Positions 9,088-17,702 of a stretch of 64,000 nucleotides of DNA are shown here, in pieces. The notes under the pieces are model-generated. The model was given only the letters and a program-made list of their open reading frames with translations. It was not told where the DNA came from and did not search any database. The stretch is from Planctomycetaceae bacterium (GTDB lineage: Bacteria > Planctomycetota > Planctomycetia > Gemmatales > Gemmataceae). The stretch is taken from positions 1 to 64,000 of the forward strand of contig PNLP01000028.1 in assembly GCA_013823135.1 (NCBI GenBank). The letters are read 5' to 3'. The translations under genes were made by a program, and so were the position numbers. How positions within the stretch are numbered: position 1 is the stretch's first letter; the number at the start of each line of letters is the position of its first letter.

Positions 9088-9516
9088 ATGATGCGTCTCG
9101 CGTTCGCTTCCCTGGCCGCTGCGTTGCTCTTCACCACGCTCGGTGCTGCCGGCAAGGAAGACAAGAAGAAGGCGGCCACGGGGCCAGCCATCGGACACAT
9201 GGTCTACTTCAAGTTGAAGGACGGCACGCCGGAGAACAAGCAGAAGTTGGTGGCTGCGTGTAAGAAGTACCTCGCCGACCACGACGGTATCGTGTTCTTC
9301 TCGGCAGGCGTGCTGGCGGATGCTTTCAAGCGTGATGTGAACGACCGCGAGTGGGACGTGGCACTGCACCTCGTGTTCGCGGACAAAGCCGCCCACGACA
9401 AGTACCAGGATCACCCCGAGCACCTGAAGTTCATCGAAGAGAACAAGGCGGGGTGGGCCAAGGTTCGGGTGTTCGACTCCGAATTCGGCGACTTCAAGAC
9501 GGGCGCGAAGAAGTGA
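9088..9516 (+). CDS. Exported Dabb (stress-responsive alpha/beta-barrel) protein
   Basis: A 142-residue protein with a signal peptide (LAAALLFTTLGAAG) followed by one Dabb domain: GHMVYFKLKDGTPE at the start, the central DVALHLVFADKAAHDKYQDHPEH, and a final strand. Dabb proteins are ferredoxin-fold dimers, and most have no known function. The start is ATG 9088, with GGAG 9 bases upstream; an adjacent ATG at 9091 is possible. An upstream in-frame ATG at 8962 would add residues that do not look like a signal peptide. Confidence 0.85.
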   Translation: MMRLAFASLAAALLFTTLGAAGKEDKKKAATGPAIGHMVYFKLKDGTPENKQKLVAACKKYLADHDGIVFFSAGVLADAFKRDVNDREWDVALHLVFADKAAHDKYQDHPEHLKFIEENKAGWAKVRVFDSEFGDFKTGAKK

Positions 9517-9521
9517 CCAAA

Positions 9522-9573
9522 TTAGCCGCTCGCGGCTTCGCTGGCCGTAGCCCGCGAAGCCGCAAGCGGCTAA
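9522..9573. repeat. Palindromic element C, copy 1
   Basis: Arms 9522-9541 and 9554-9573 pair over 20 bases with one mismatch. It starts 6 bases after the Dabb stop and ends just before the convergent spoVG-like gene. The core word GCGAAGCCGCAAGCGGCT recurs at 55502, so this is both a repeat and a probable bidirectional terminator. Confidence 0.8.
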
Positions 9574-9589
9574 AGACTGAAACCAACTC

Positions 9590-10174
9590 TCAACCGATCC
9601 CCGCGCCGAACTCATCGACCGCTTTCGCGACCGACTTGCCGACCGGTGCTTCCGTGTGGAAGTGGGTTCCCTTCGGAGCGGAATGGGGGGAGTGAGCCCG
9701 AACGCTCTTGCCCATCTCGCTCACCATTGAGCCGTAGCTCACCGGCAAGTCGTCCGCGTCGTAGTCGTAATCGTCGTAGGTGCAGATGTAGCCGGGCAAC
9801 TTCGCCCGCTCACGTTCTTCTGCGAACGCCTTGATCACAGCACTCTGAATTTGCTCCCGAGCGCCCGAGTGAATCGGGTGTGCGATGTCGGCGTGGAGTT
9901 TCGCGCGGCCCTCGACGTCCCGCATGGCCCGACTTTCGTCGAGACGCGAACCGCACGAGTTGCAGAACCGCGCCCGTAGGTGGTTCTTGCACGAACACTT
10001 CCCGCAGCGATCCGTGAGCTTCCGGCTCGGCATCGCCACGAACATTCCTTTTGTCCCCTCGATGATCTTCAGGTCGCGGACCACGAAGGCATTGTCGAAG
10101 GTGACCGAGCAGAACGCGAGCAACCGCTCGCTGTTCGCCTCGCAAAGCTTGATGCGGACTTCCGTGATGACCAC
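9590..10174 (-). CDS. spoVG: SpoVG-family protein with an inserted zinc ribbon
   Basis: A 194-residue protein. The N-terminus is a SpoVG core (VITEVRIKL, LLAFCSVTFDNAFVVRDLKIIEG, MFVAMPSRKL). SpoVG continues directly from that point in other bacteria, but here a four-cysteine zinc ribbon follows (CGKCSCKNHLRARFCNSCG). The family's usual helix then resumes (DIAHPIHSGAREQIQSAVIKAF). A further tail of about 60 residues has an Asp/Tyr-rich patch. SpoVG proteins bind nucleic acids and influence division and gene expression. The start is GTG 10174 with AAGGAG 8 bases upstream, 22 bases after ispE; the two genes are also neighbours in Bacillus. Confidence 0.85.
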   Translation of the reverse strand: MVITEVRIKLCEANSERLLAFCSVTFDNAFVVRDLKIIEGTKGMFVAMPSRKLTDRCGKCSCKNHLRARFCNSCGSRLDESRAMRDVEGRAKLHADIAHPIHSGAREQIQSAVIKAFAEERERAKLPGYICTYDDYDYDADDLPVSYGSMVSEMGKSVRAHSPHSAPKGTHFHTEAPVGKSVAKAVDEFGAGIG

Positions 10175-10196
10175 CGCGCTTCTCCTTCATGCGGGA

Positions 10197-11129
10197 TCAG
10201 GGGGCAAGACTGCGAACCACGAAGATACGAGAATCCTGGTCGAGACCCGGGTCGGCGTTGCGAAACGCAGCAGCCACCCGAGTAGCCTCGGCTCTATCGC
10301 GGCAAACGGCGAAGACCGCCGACCCGCTCCCGGACATTCGCGCCCCGCACGGGGCCACCCCTGCGAGGCGATTGCGAATCACTTCCACCTTCGGCGACAA
10401 CGCGAAGGCCGGCTCTTCCAGACGGTTGAACAAGGCTCGTCCAACCGCTGTCGGATCGCCCAACCGAACCGCCGCTCGCAGCGGTTCACCACTCACCGGC
10501 GAGGCCGGAACCGCAAGTTTCCGGTACACGTCGGCAGTTGCCAACCCAACCGACGGGCACACCACCACGAAATCGAGCGTTCGACCCACGGGTTCCGGAG
10601 TTACCACTTCGCCACGCCCGACACACCAACCGGCTGGCGGCGTCAGGAAGAAGGCCACGTCCGACCCAACGGAAGACGCAATAACCGCGAGTTCCTCCCG
10701 TGTCAGCGCCAGTTTCCAGATTTCATTCAAGCCGAGCAACGCGATTGCCGCATCGGTTGATCCACCCGCAAGTCCGGCCTGCATGGGAATGCGTTTCGTG
10801 AGCCGGATGCTCGCCCCCAAATCCAGCCGGTTCACATGCATTTGGAGTGCGGTTGTGGCTTTCAGGACAAGATTTTCCGGCCCAGTTGGAACGCCGGGCG
10901 TATCGCAGACAAGAGAGATGGCACCGGATGAATTGCCACGGATTTCCAGAGTGTCGTATAAGTCGACAGTGAGCATCAACGACTCGAGGTCGTGGTACCC
11001 ATCGGCCCGTTTATTGAGGATTTCCAGGAAGAGGTTGAGTTTAGCCGGCGCGGCTACGAGAATAGCATTCTGCCCGGCGTAAAACGTCGGGTAGACCGCG
11101 AGGGGGTCCGGAACGCCAAGGCGAGTCAT
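10197..11129 (-). CDS. ispE: 4-diphosphocytidyl-2-C-methyl-D-erythritol kinase
   Basis: GHMP-family kinase of the non-mevalonate isoprenoid pathway, which phosphorylates CDP-methylerythritol. The sequence shows PAKLNLFLEIL near the N-terminus, the ATP loop IPMQAGLAGGSTDAA, and the C-terminal MSGSGSAVFAV. The length, about 310 residues, is normal. ATG 11129 is chosen; an ATG at 11168 is in frame, and neither has a convincing ribosome-binding site. The downstream neighbour is spoVG. Confidence 0.93.
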   Translation of the reverse strand: MTRLGVPDPLAVYPTFYAGQNAILVAAPAKLNLFLEILNKRADGYHDLESLMLTVDLYDTLEIRGNSSGAISLVCDTPGVPTGPENLVLKATTALQMHVNRLDLGASIRLTKRIPMQAGLAGGSTDAAIALLGLNEIWKLALTREELAVIASSVGSDVAFFLTPPAGWCVGRGEVVTPEPVGRTLDFVVVCPSVGLATADVYRKLAVPASPVSGEPLRAAVRLGDPTAVGRALFNRLEEPAFALSPKVEVIRNRLAGVAPCGARMSGSGSAVFAVCRDRAEATRVAAAFRNADPGLDQDSRIFVVRSLAP

Positions 11130-11515
11130 GGTGTGAAGCGGGTGGCTCGCCAGAGGCGGGCATCCCATCCGTGGGTGCTGTGTTCGGATTCATTCCGGGC
11201 GGCCGGAGAACTGATTGAGAAGGTTAAGCGAAGATAAGGGGCAGGTCAAGCGATGCCTTGCAGAATTCAACCTTCGCTGCGGGAATGATGAAATTTGAAG
11301 CACGAAATTTGCACGTTTGCGGATTCCGAGATACGGATTTGAGGTTGATTCTCTCGCGAATGATGGGTTCACGCTATTTGTTGCCAGAGCCAATTGCCGA
11401 ACCTGAGATTCCACACCACCGCCTGAATTTCGCGCTTCGTGGTCGGTATTTGTGACGTCAAGGGAAATGCGTTCTAAGCTAAAGAACAGCGCTAACCTAC
11501 GCAGGGTGATACCGC
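11130..11515. other. Divergent intergenic region
   Basis: This is 386 bases between the ispE start and the CpaF-like gene. It is somewhat AT-richer than the genes and must hold promoters in both directions, but I cannot assign specific boxes. No credible gene or repeat was seen. Confidence 0.5.
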
Positions 11516-12571
11516 ATGCTGCCGCAACGCCCCTCCGGCGGATACGCCGCTCAGGGTCCAAAATCTGGAATCCTCTCCAGTGGCGGGACCACCCAGTCGT
11601 TTGAAGTGGTCAAGATCAAGGTCTTGGCGAAGCTCGAAGACCGGATGGACCCCAGCACCTCGAAGCGGATGCCCGTCTCGCTTCTCCGCCAAAGTCTGCG
11701 AACCTACGCCGAGCAAATTGCGGATCAGGAAGGGCGCGGAATGCCCAAGCTGGACCGCGAACGGCTTGTGGACGAAGTTCTCGCCGAGTTGCTGGGATAC
11801 GGGCCACTCGAGGAATTGTTCAACGATCCCGCCGTCCGAGAAGTCATGGTGGTTGGCCCGCACGCGGTAATCGTTCGGCGAGACCAGGGCGGCTGGATTC
11901 CCAGCCACGTTCGGTTTCGCGACGACGACCACCTCAACGCTGCACTCGATCGACTTGCGACGCACGCCGACCCTGTTGGTGGGATCACGACCAGTGTGAG
12001 CACCTTCGACCTCAAACTCCCCAACGGCTTCCGGGCGATTGCGATCCTCCCGCCCCCAGCTTTGGGTGCTGCCGCTACGGTCGCGTTCATTCGGGTTGAA
12101 GCGGCCTCCGCGGTTGCTGCGGCTCCAAGTAGTTCGGCATCGTCAACGAACCTTCCGAGAACGGCCGCGACTGCCGCCTCGGGCTCGATTACCAACCCCG
12201 CACGAGCGGTGCCACCGCCACAAGCCAGTTCGCCGGTCGGTTCGGGATCGACGTCCTCGGGAGTCCGACCACCTTCCGATTCACCGGCAACGGCCCCTCC
12301 AAGACGGGGAAGCGATGTCATCGCCAACCCGCAAGCACGCACGGTTGATAGCGCGGACGCGCTCACGAGACACCGTAACCGCATAATTGAGCGGCTGATT
12401 TCCAAGCTCGCCAGTTTGGGTGTCTATGATCTCCACCGAGTTGAAATCGCGGAAATGCGGAAGGTCGTCGCCGCCTATGTGAGCGAATACGTCCTCGCCG
12501 AAAAGATCTTTCTGAGCGACACAGACCAGAGCCGGCTGATCCTCGAGATTCTCACCGCAATGCAGCGGTGA
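11516..12571 (+). CDS. CpaF/TadA-like protein lacking the ATPase core
   Basis: A 351-residue protein. Residues about 45-165 match the N-terminal part of CpaF/TadA secretion ATPases: LVDEVLAELLGYGPLEELFNDP, EVMVVGP, then a region like the start of the catalytic domain (SVSTFDLKLPNGFRAIAILPPP). It then enters a linker of about 100 residues rich in Ala, Ser and Pro, with no Walker A loop, Walker B or Asp box. The last 70 residues (RNRIIERLISKL to LILEILTAMQ) are helical and again resemble the CpaF N-terminal bundle. It cannot be an ATPase as read. A role as a dominant-negative partner or scaffold of a Tad-type machine is inference. Confidence 0.7.
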   Translation: MLPQRPSGGYAAQGPKSGILSSGGTTQSFEVVKIKVLAKLEDRMDPSTSKRMPVSLLRQSLRTYAEQIADQEGRGMPKLDRERLVDEVLAELLGYGPLEELFNDPAVREVMVVGPHAVIVRRDQGGWIPSHVRFRDDDHLNAALDRLATHADPVGGITTSVSTFDLKLPNGFRAIAILPPPALGAAATVAFIRVEAASAVAAAPSSSASSTNLPRTAATAASGSITNPARAVPPPQASSPVGSGSTSSGVRPPSDSPATAPPRRGSDVIANPQARTVDSADALTRHRNRIIERLISKLASLGVYDLHRVEIAEMRKVVAAYVSEYVLAEKIFLSDTDQSRLILEILTAMQR

Positions 12572-12618
12572 GCGAGGGGCAAACTCGAGCGGATCCCCAG
12601 CCATTCAGATGCCCGATG

Positions 12619-13389
12619 TCACGCTGGCAAGTCGTGGAGCCTTCGCAAACAGAAGCGGGCGACAAAGCACTGTCCAACCGCCCCGAATCCGCAGAGAATC
12701 GTGGCTGCCATAGTGAGCCTCCAAGTCCACAGATCGATGAGCCTCTTGGTTTCATTTACGCGAGCGCGAGCCACCCCAACAATCCTCGCCATCTCGGCCT
12801 TAAACCCGTCGGCCATACGAAGCGCCGTGTCCACGGCTTCGAGTTGTTCCGCAGTGGGCAGTTCACCATTCGGACTGATGGGAATGCCGAGGATGCTCTG
12901 CGCTTGTCGCAACTCCCCCGCAACCGCCCCCAGGGTCACCCTTGTTTGCTGAATTTGGTCGGGGTTGATCCCAAATACTTTTTCGAGTTGTGGGTTGGCC
13001 GTGACGATGTCGAGCGCCGCCTCGGCCACCACAACGGTGTCGGACGCGGTGACAACCGCACCCAGAGTCCGCTCCAATGATCCGGTTAAGTTAATTGACG
13101 CCTGCCGTGCAGCCATCTGCATAAAGTGGTTCACCCGAATCGGTTCTGGTGCAACGACCTTTGATCGGGTGTCGCCCAGGTCTGACTTGGCTTTGGTAAT
13201 GACATCGCCAACGATCGTGATTGCGCGATCTGCCGCATCCCCGGCCGCGTTGGCCCGAACTGCGAGGTCAGCCGTCTGCCGGTTCACCTCGGCTTTCACG
13301 TACCAGACCTGAATGCAGATAGCGATGAAGACACCGGCCACAACCAGTGAGAGAATTAGGCCAACGAGTGAAGACAGCCTGCGGAACAT
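12619..13389 (-). CDS. Membrane protein of unknown function
   Basis: A 256-residue protein with one membrane helix near the N-terminus (LVGLILSLVVAGVFIAICIQ) and one near the C-terminus (MAATILCGFGAVGQCFVARF). Between them is an Ala-rich helical region that looks periplasmic. I do not recognise the family. The ATG at 13389 has GAGG 6 bases upstream; the longer frame to 13524 adds basic residues and is unlikely. It is divergent from the next gene. Confidence 0.7.
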   Translation of the reverse strand: MFRRLSSLVGLILSLVVAGVFIAICIQVWYVKAEVNRQTADLAVRANAAGDAADRAITIVGDVITKAKSDLGDTRSKVVAPEPIRVNHFMQMAARQASINLTGSLERTLGAVVTASDTVVVAEAALDIVTANPQLEKVFGINPDQIQQTRVTLGAVAGELRQAQSILGIPISPNGELPTAEQLEAVDTALRMADGFKAEMARIVGVARARVNETKRLIDLWTWRLTMAATILCGFGAVGQCFVARFCLRRLHDLPA

Positions 13390-13556
13390 CGCAACCTCAG
13401 TCACAGGACGCGGGAACGTTCGTCTCCAGAATAGCACTCCGTGGGCAGCGGACCAGCGTCTTCTCGCGAGTGGGGTGAGGTGTTCACGGAGAGCGATTGC
13501 TGATAGCCTGCGTTTGGGTAACAATCAGATCGTGGAATCAAAACCCGACCCTCAGG

Positions 13557-14489
13557 ATGGGACACGCGGTGACGAAGCGACGCCGAATACTGATTTTCCT
13601 TGCGGTGGGGCTCGCAACCCTTTCGGTGGGGGCATGGTATCTGTGGCCAACCGAAACTCCCGCACCCGTATGGGCCGCAGACTACGACCTGACAACGCGG
13701 TCGCCAGAGGCGCTCTCACCGGGAACTGTCGTCAGCACTACAGCTCCCGCAGGTTGGTCGCACCTTGTGATCAAGAGTTTGCCGAGGATTCGACCTGGGC
13801 AAGAGTCGAAGATTCCTCCCCTCGCTCGCTCGCAGACCGTGCGGATGACCCGCTGGATGTTCACCGTGTTCGCCGCCGACGTACGACCCGAAACCCGTAG
13901 CGGCGAAACCCGCCACCACCTGCGATCGATCGCACTCGGTCTTGGGACATCTGTGGGCGGGCGAGACATGGTGATCACCCCAGAAACAGCCAAGGAACAT
14001 GGCGTTCACCTCGACTGGATCACGCGGCAGATTCTCACGAAAGGCTATCAGACACAGCGGCTCGCAGTCATCGTGATTCAGGGGCCGACATTCGCATTGA
14101 TGGATACGCCGGTTTGGTTCCGCTGTGGTGAATCGAATAGGCTTATCCGCTACCGTTACGCACTGTTGGTGGACTCAGCCACGGGACATCTGGACGTGCT
14201 TCTCTGGCCACTCGACACTTCCGGGAAGTGCCCGGATCCGGGCACAGCCGTGCGGTTGAATGCGAACAATCTTGACGAGGCTGAACTGGTTCCCGACCCG
14301 AAGGGCTTCGATGTGCTCGGAATCGCGTCGGACTCCACCTTCGGAGTAGACCGACTTCCGACAAAGAGCGTTCCGTTCCCGTTACCACCCGAACTGCACC
14401 CACTCGCATCACAAACCAAGTTCACACCGGACGAGGCTCGCAACCTAGAGACTCATTTGCGAGAACTCCTCGCCGGAAAGCCGAGGTAG
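13557..14489 (+). CDS. Membrane-anchored protein of unknown function
   Basis: About 310 residues. Basic residues (TKRRR) are followed by a signal-anchor helix (ILIFLAVGLATLSVGAWYLW), then an exported domain of mixed alpha and beta character with no motif I recognise. The start is uncertain: GTG 13569 has a GGATGGG site at good spacing, while ATG 13557 is the conventional choice. It ends 10 bases before a hairpin shared with the convergent gene. Confidence 0.65.
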   Translation: MGHAVTKRRRILIFLAVGLATLSVGAWYLWPTETPAPVWAADYDLTTRSPEALSPGTVVSTTAPAGWSHLVIKSLPRIRPGQESKIPPLARSQTVRMTRWMFTVFAADVRPETRSGETRHHLRSIALGLGTSVGGRDMVITPETAKEHGVHLDWITRQILTKGYQTQRLAVIVIQGPTFALMDTPVWFRCGESNRLIRYRYALLVDSATGHLDVLLWPLDTSGKCPDPGTAVRLNANNLDEAELVPDPKGFDVLGIASDSTFGVDRLPTKSVPFPLPPELHPLASQTKFTPDEARNLETHLRELLAGKPR

Positions 14490-14498
14490 AAGTTGGCA

Positions 14499-14522
14499 AG
14501 TCGCGAGGTTCCTCTCGCGACT
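14499..14522. terminator. Hairpin between convergent genes
   Basis: Arms 14499-14507 and 14514-14522 are complementary over 9 bases with a 6-base loop. The hairpin lies midway between the stops at 14489 and 14535, so it can serve both strands. It lacks a T-run. Confidence 0.55.
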
Positions 14523-14534
14523 CACCATGGTGAC

Positions 14535-15707
14535 TCACGCAGCGCGGCGGTCTTCTCGCTTCAACCACTTCTGGATGTTGGCCAGTTCGGTTTCCCATTC
14601 CTTGCCGAAGCGTTTCTGACCGAACACGTCGTACAGCAAATCGAGCGTCTCGATCAACCCACGCAATTGGTTGGCACGGTCGTCGAGTTTCGCGCGAGGA
14701 TCCGTGATGCTATCGTCTGGTGCGGGCATCTTCCCGGCCGAAACCGCCAGCGTCTCCGCGTGAATCGTCAACTCGTACTGATCCGCGTGGCGAACGAGCG
14801 TCAGCCCGACTTTGCGTGGCAACTTCCCGCTCTGAATCGCTCGGCGCGCTTCTGGCAACTGACTCGGACCCTCGCTCGAGATGGTCTCGTGACCGGTCTG
14901 CCCACGTGGGCATTCCAGCGTCAGAGTCCGGGCGAGCATGATCGCGACTTCGGAACCGTCGGCCAGTTTCACCGTGTCGGACTGCATGTCCGTCTGATAC
15001 CAGAGCCACAGCAGGAACTCGTTCCCGATGAAGTCGCGGCTGCTTTCGTCCGCGATCCATGCCAGATCGGGCGGCGTGACTCCCGGTACGAATGCGCTGG
15101 GCGACGAGTCGTCCACCATGCGAGTCCGGCTGTTCACCTCGGCGAGGTGGTAGGCTCGGCGGCCGGCGGTCACGCAGTCGATCTCGTAACCGAACGTCTG
15201 CTCGAACAGGCTACAGAGCCGATCGACTTGCGTGATGGATGTGGCTCCGAACAGCACCTCGTTGGAGAGCCGATCCCACAGCACGGGGAAGCACTTTCGC
15301 TTTCGGTAGCGACCGTCCTTCGCCTCGTACTCGAGTCGTTCGCGCGCAGCTTCTTTCGCCTCACGCTTCTGTCGCGAACTGGGTAGGCCACTGGGGTTCT
15401 TCTTCGAGAGCGCTTTGAGCTCGACCGCGTAGTACGCCCGCATGAGATCAGCGGGAACCTTGTCCGTGTCCACACGCAGATCGAACGTGAGCGTGTCGTT
15501 GATGATGTTCTTGGCGAGATCGAACTCGGTGTCGAGGATGTGCTCGCCGGCAGTCCAACCCGTTTCGATGCCATCGGCAGAGGCGATCTTCTGGCGGCCC
15601 GCCGAGCGATCGGCGAGGCGGTCGAGGTGTTCCTGGTCGAACATCTTCGGTGCGGGACCGTTAACCTTGAACCGCAGAAAACTGGTTCGACCCGTGAAGA
15701 AACCCAT
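14535..15707 (-). CDS. RdgC-like DNA-binding protein (tentative)
   Basis: A 390-residue protein. Its layout follows RdgC, a ring-forming DNA-binding protein tied to recombination: an N-terminal half, then a charged helix (SSRQKREAKEAARERL), a segment like FPVLWDRLSNEVLFGATS, then FIGNEFLLWLWYQ and a late stretch (AIQSGKLPRKVGLTLVR). RdgC of E. coli is about 300 residues, so this one is longer. The assignment rests on the order of segments rather than a diagnostic motif. The start ATG 15707 lies 25 bases before a palindromic repeat. Confidence 0.5.
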   Translation of the reverse strand: MGFFTGRTSFLRFKVNGPAPKMFDQEHLDRLADRSAGRQKIASADGIETGWTAGEHILDTEFDLAKNIINDTLTFDLRVDTDKVPADLMRAYYAVELKALSKKNPSGLPSSRQKREAKEAARERLEYEAKDGRYRKRKCFPVLWDRLSNEVLFGATSITQVDRLCSLFEQTFGYEIDCVTAGRRAYHLAEVNSRTRMVDDSSPSAFVPGVTPPDLAWIADESSRDFIGNEFLLWLWYQTDMQSDTVKLADGSEVAIMLARTLTLECPRGQTGHETISSEGPSQLPEARRAIQSGKLPRKVGLTLVRHADQYELTIHAETLAVSAGKMPAPDDSITDPRAKLDDRANQLRGLIETLDLLYDVFGQKRFGKEWETELANIQKWLKREDRRAA

Positions 15708-15731
15708 GAACGGCCTCCTGCCAAACAGGTG

Positions 15732-15801
15732 TCAGGATTCAGGAATCAGGAATCGGGAAAGAACCCGCCCGATCCGTATGTCCTGACTCCTGATTCCTGA
15801 A
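15732..15801. repeat. Long imperfect inverted repeat
   Basis: TTCAGGAATCAGGA at 15738-15751 pairs with its complement inside 15781-15801, and both arms repeat the word AGGA(A/G)TCAGGA. It is built like the repeats at 6570 and 33541 but from different words. It sits upstream of the RdgC-like gene. Confidence 0.75.
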
Positions 15802-15808
15802 ACGATAA

Positions 15809-15833
15809 GGGCGTGCCCGTCTTGGACACGCCC
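15809..15833 (-). terminator. Probable terminator of the small gene at 15874
   Basis: Arms 15809-15815 and 15827-15833 (GGGCGTG and CACGCCC) form a 7-bp hairpin. On the minus strand it is followed by TTATCGTTTC. It lies 40 bases beyond the stop of the small minus-strand gene. Confidence 0.6.
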
Positions 15834-15873
15834 GCAATTGTTCGATCAGCAGATGGGCAGACAAGACTGTGGG

Positions 15874-16056
15874 TCAACCGACCAGCACAGCCTCGCTCAC
15901 TTCCCCATCCTTGCGGCGCATCTCCTCCAGAATGATCGGATGCCAGCCGGGTTCGCGTTCATCTGCGGGGACATAATTCTCCCGCGCCCAGCGGCGGAGC
16001 CGAAGCTCCTCAATGAAGTCAACGTCCGCGAGTACGCCACTGCTGACCATGACCAT
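15874..16056 (-). CDS. Small hypothetical protein (60 residues)
   Basis: Encodes 60 residues with a pattern I associate with small planctomycete proteins: RRWARENYVP, then WHPIILEEMRRKDGE. An AAGGG site lies about 7 bases upstream of ATG 16056; a second ATG at 16050 is possible. A hairpin terminator follows. No function is known and no signal peptide is present. Confidence 0.7.
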   Translation of the reverse strand: MVMVSSGVLADVDFIEELRLRRWARENYVPADEREPGWHPIILEEMRRKDGEVSEAVLVG

Positions 16057-16281
16057 GACTCAACCCTTCCGAGGCGGCCCGCCCGCGTGGAATCGCGTAC
16101 GGGGAGAGATTCTGCCGACCATCCGGCAGCGCTCGAAGTATAGCAACCGCAGAAGGATCGGCAAGCACCCGCCACGAAATCACAGCCAAACTGGCTCCCA
16201 AGTCAAGTAACAACCGTGCCACGAATTTCCGGGTTGAAGCGGTCGCGAAAGTTGGGTCGATTGTGGTGCCCGGGGGCGACC

Positions 16282-17532
16282 TCAAGACGAACCGACAGTC
16301 AGCGCAACTTCTCTATGAGTTTCTTTCGGCACTTTTCGCCCAGATTCTTCAACCCACTCAACACGAATAATCTGCAACGTCGCCCGTTCCCCAGGTTTGA
16401 GCGACCGAACAATCCGTTCGTAATCCTCGACGGTATCCACCGTTTGACCGTTGATGCCGACGATCAGGTCACCAAGTTGTTCCACACGCCGAGCCGTCCC
16501 CATCACGCCTCGTAACCCCGCCTTGGCGGCTGGTCCATTCGGGGTCGTCTTCTCAACCATCACGCCATGGTCGAACCGTGCCCGACGCAACTTCTGCTGA
16601 TCGACCAATTCGATACCGAGATCGGGTTGGAGCACACGACCATTCTGAATGATTTGAGTGACGACCTGATTCACGAGATCGGCAGGGATCGCGAACCCAA
16701 TCCCGATGTTGCCCCCGTTCTCGCTTGTCGTGGCAATGGCTGTGTTCACACCGATGAGCCGCCCGGACTTGTCGAGAAGTGGCCCACCCGAGTTCCCGGG
16801 GTTGATTGCGGCATCGGTCTGAATCGCGCCGGGGATCGTGCTGTTTGCGGGCGACTTGATCGGCCGATCGAGTGCGGAGATGATCCCTTTCGTCATGGTC
16901 AAGCTCAACCCGAGCGGGTTCCCGATGGCATAGACTTTTTGCCCGACTTCGAGGTCGCCTGAGGTACCGAGTTCGATTTTGCGAACCTTGTCCACAACCG
17001 GTCGACTATGCGTTGCGAACTGAAGCACTGCCAGGTCATAGTCGGGACTTGCACCGATCACGACGGCATCCCAAACGCTCCGATCCGCGAGAGTCACGCG
17101 GACGAGCATGTTTGGGATCTTGTAGAGGTCAGCGACGACGTGGTAATTCGTGACGATTCGGCCGTCGTCGTCCCAGACGAACCCCGACCCCGCTCCTGTC
17201 TGACGTTCTGCAACCTGATCCTGCCAACCCACCCGCTGCCGTTGGACGACGTCCACATTCACGACGCTAGGTTTCAGCTTCTTGAACAGGTCAACGGACT
17301 CACGTTCCTCGGTGTCCAGAGGCGGGCGTGTCGTGGCTTCCCGGAGTTTGGCGGTCGGGTCTGTCTGTGGTACTGGGACTCGTTCCCGGAGCCGGTCACG
17401 CACCAGCAACACGCTCAGCACCACGACGATCCCGAACAGCCCACTCGCCAGCCAGCCAGAAAGCCCGATCTTGCTGGAATTTGAAGCTCTGCGACGGGGC
17501 AGTTCATCCTCATATTGGCGGTCGTAGTTCAT
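16282..17532 (-). CDS. HtrA/DegP-like serine protease with PDZ domain
   Basis: A 416-residue membrane-anchored S1C protease. A membrane helix (about 28-45) leads to a periplasmic catalytic domain with His131 (TNYHVV), Asp166 (DYDLAVL) and Ser248 (GNSGGP), so the triad is complete. One PDZ domain occupies about 310-405 (GPAAKAGLRG, GDLIVGINGQTV). It resembles DegS in having a single PDZ domain and a membrane anchor. ATG 17532 is chosen because GGGGAGGAG lies 8 bases upstream; the longer frame to 17643 has no such site. Likely role: envelope protein quality control. Confidence 0.92.
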   Translation of the reverse strand: MNYDRQYEDELPRRRASNSSKIGLSGWLASGLFGIVVVLSVLLVRDRLRERVPVPQTDPTAKLREATTRPPLDTEERESVDLFKKLKPSVVNVDVVQRQRVGWQDQVAERQTGAGSGFVWDDDGRIVTNYHVVADLYKIPNMLVRVTLADRSVWDAVVIGASPDYDLAVLQFATHSRPVVDKVRKIELGTSGDLEVGQKVYAIGNPLGLSLTMTKGIISALDRPIKSPANSTIPGAIQTDAAINPGNSGGPLLDKSGRLIGVNTAIATTSENGGNIGIGFAIPADLVNQVVTQIIQNGRVLQPDLGIELVDQQKLRRARFDHGVMVEKTTPNGPAAKAGLRGVMGTARRVEQLGDLIVGINGQTVDTVEDYERIVRSLKPGERATLQIIRVEWVEESGRKVPKETHREVALTVGSS

Positions 17533-17702
17533 GATTTTTCTCCTCCCCATTGGTTTACGATACGCTCCGCCACGAAAAAGATTCATCGCAAGTGTCCACC
17601 CAACTCGGCTGAGAATGGGAAACCGCGCGGCATTGCCCCACATCCCGCCCGGATACAGTAAACTGAACGCGATTTGATGGAGTCTTACCCCGGAGATCGG
17701 TC

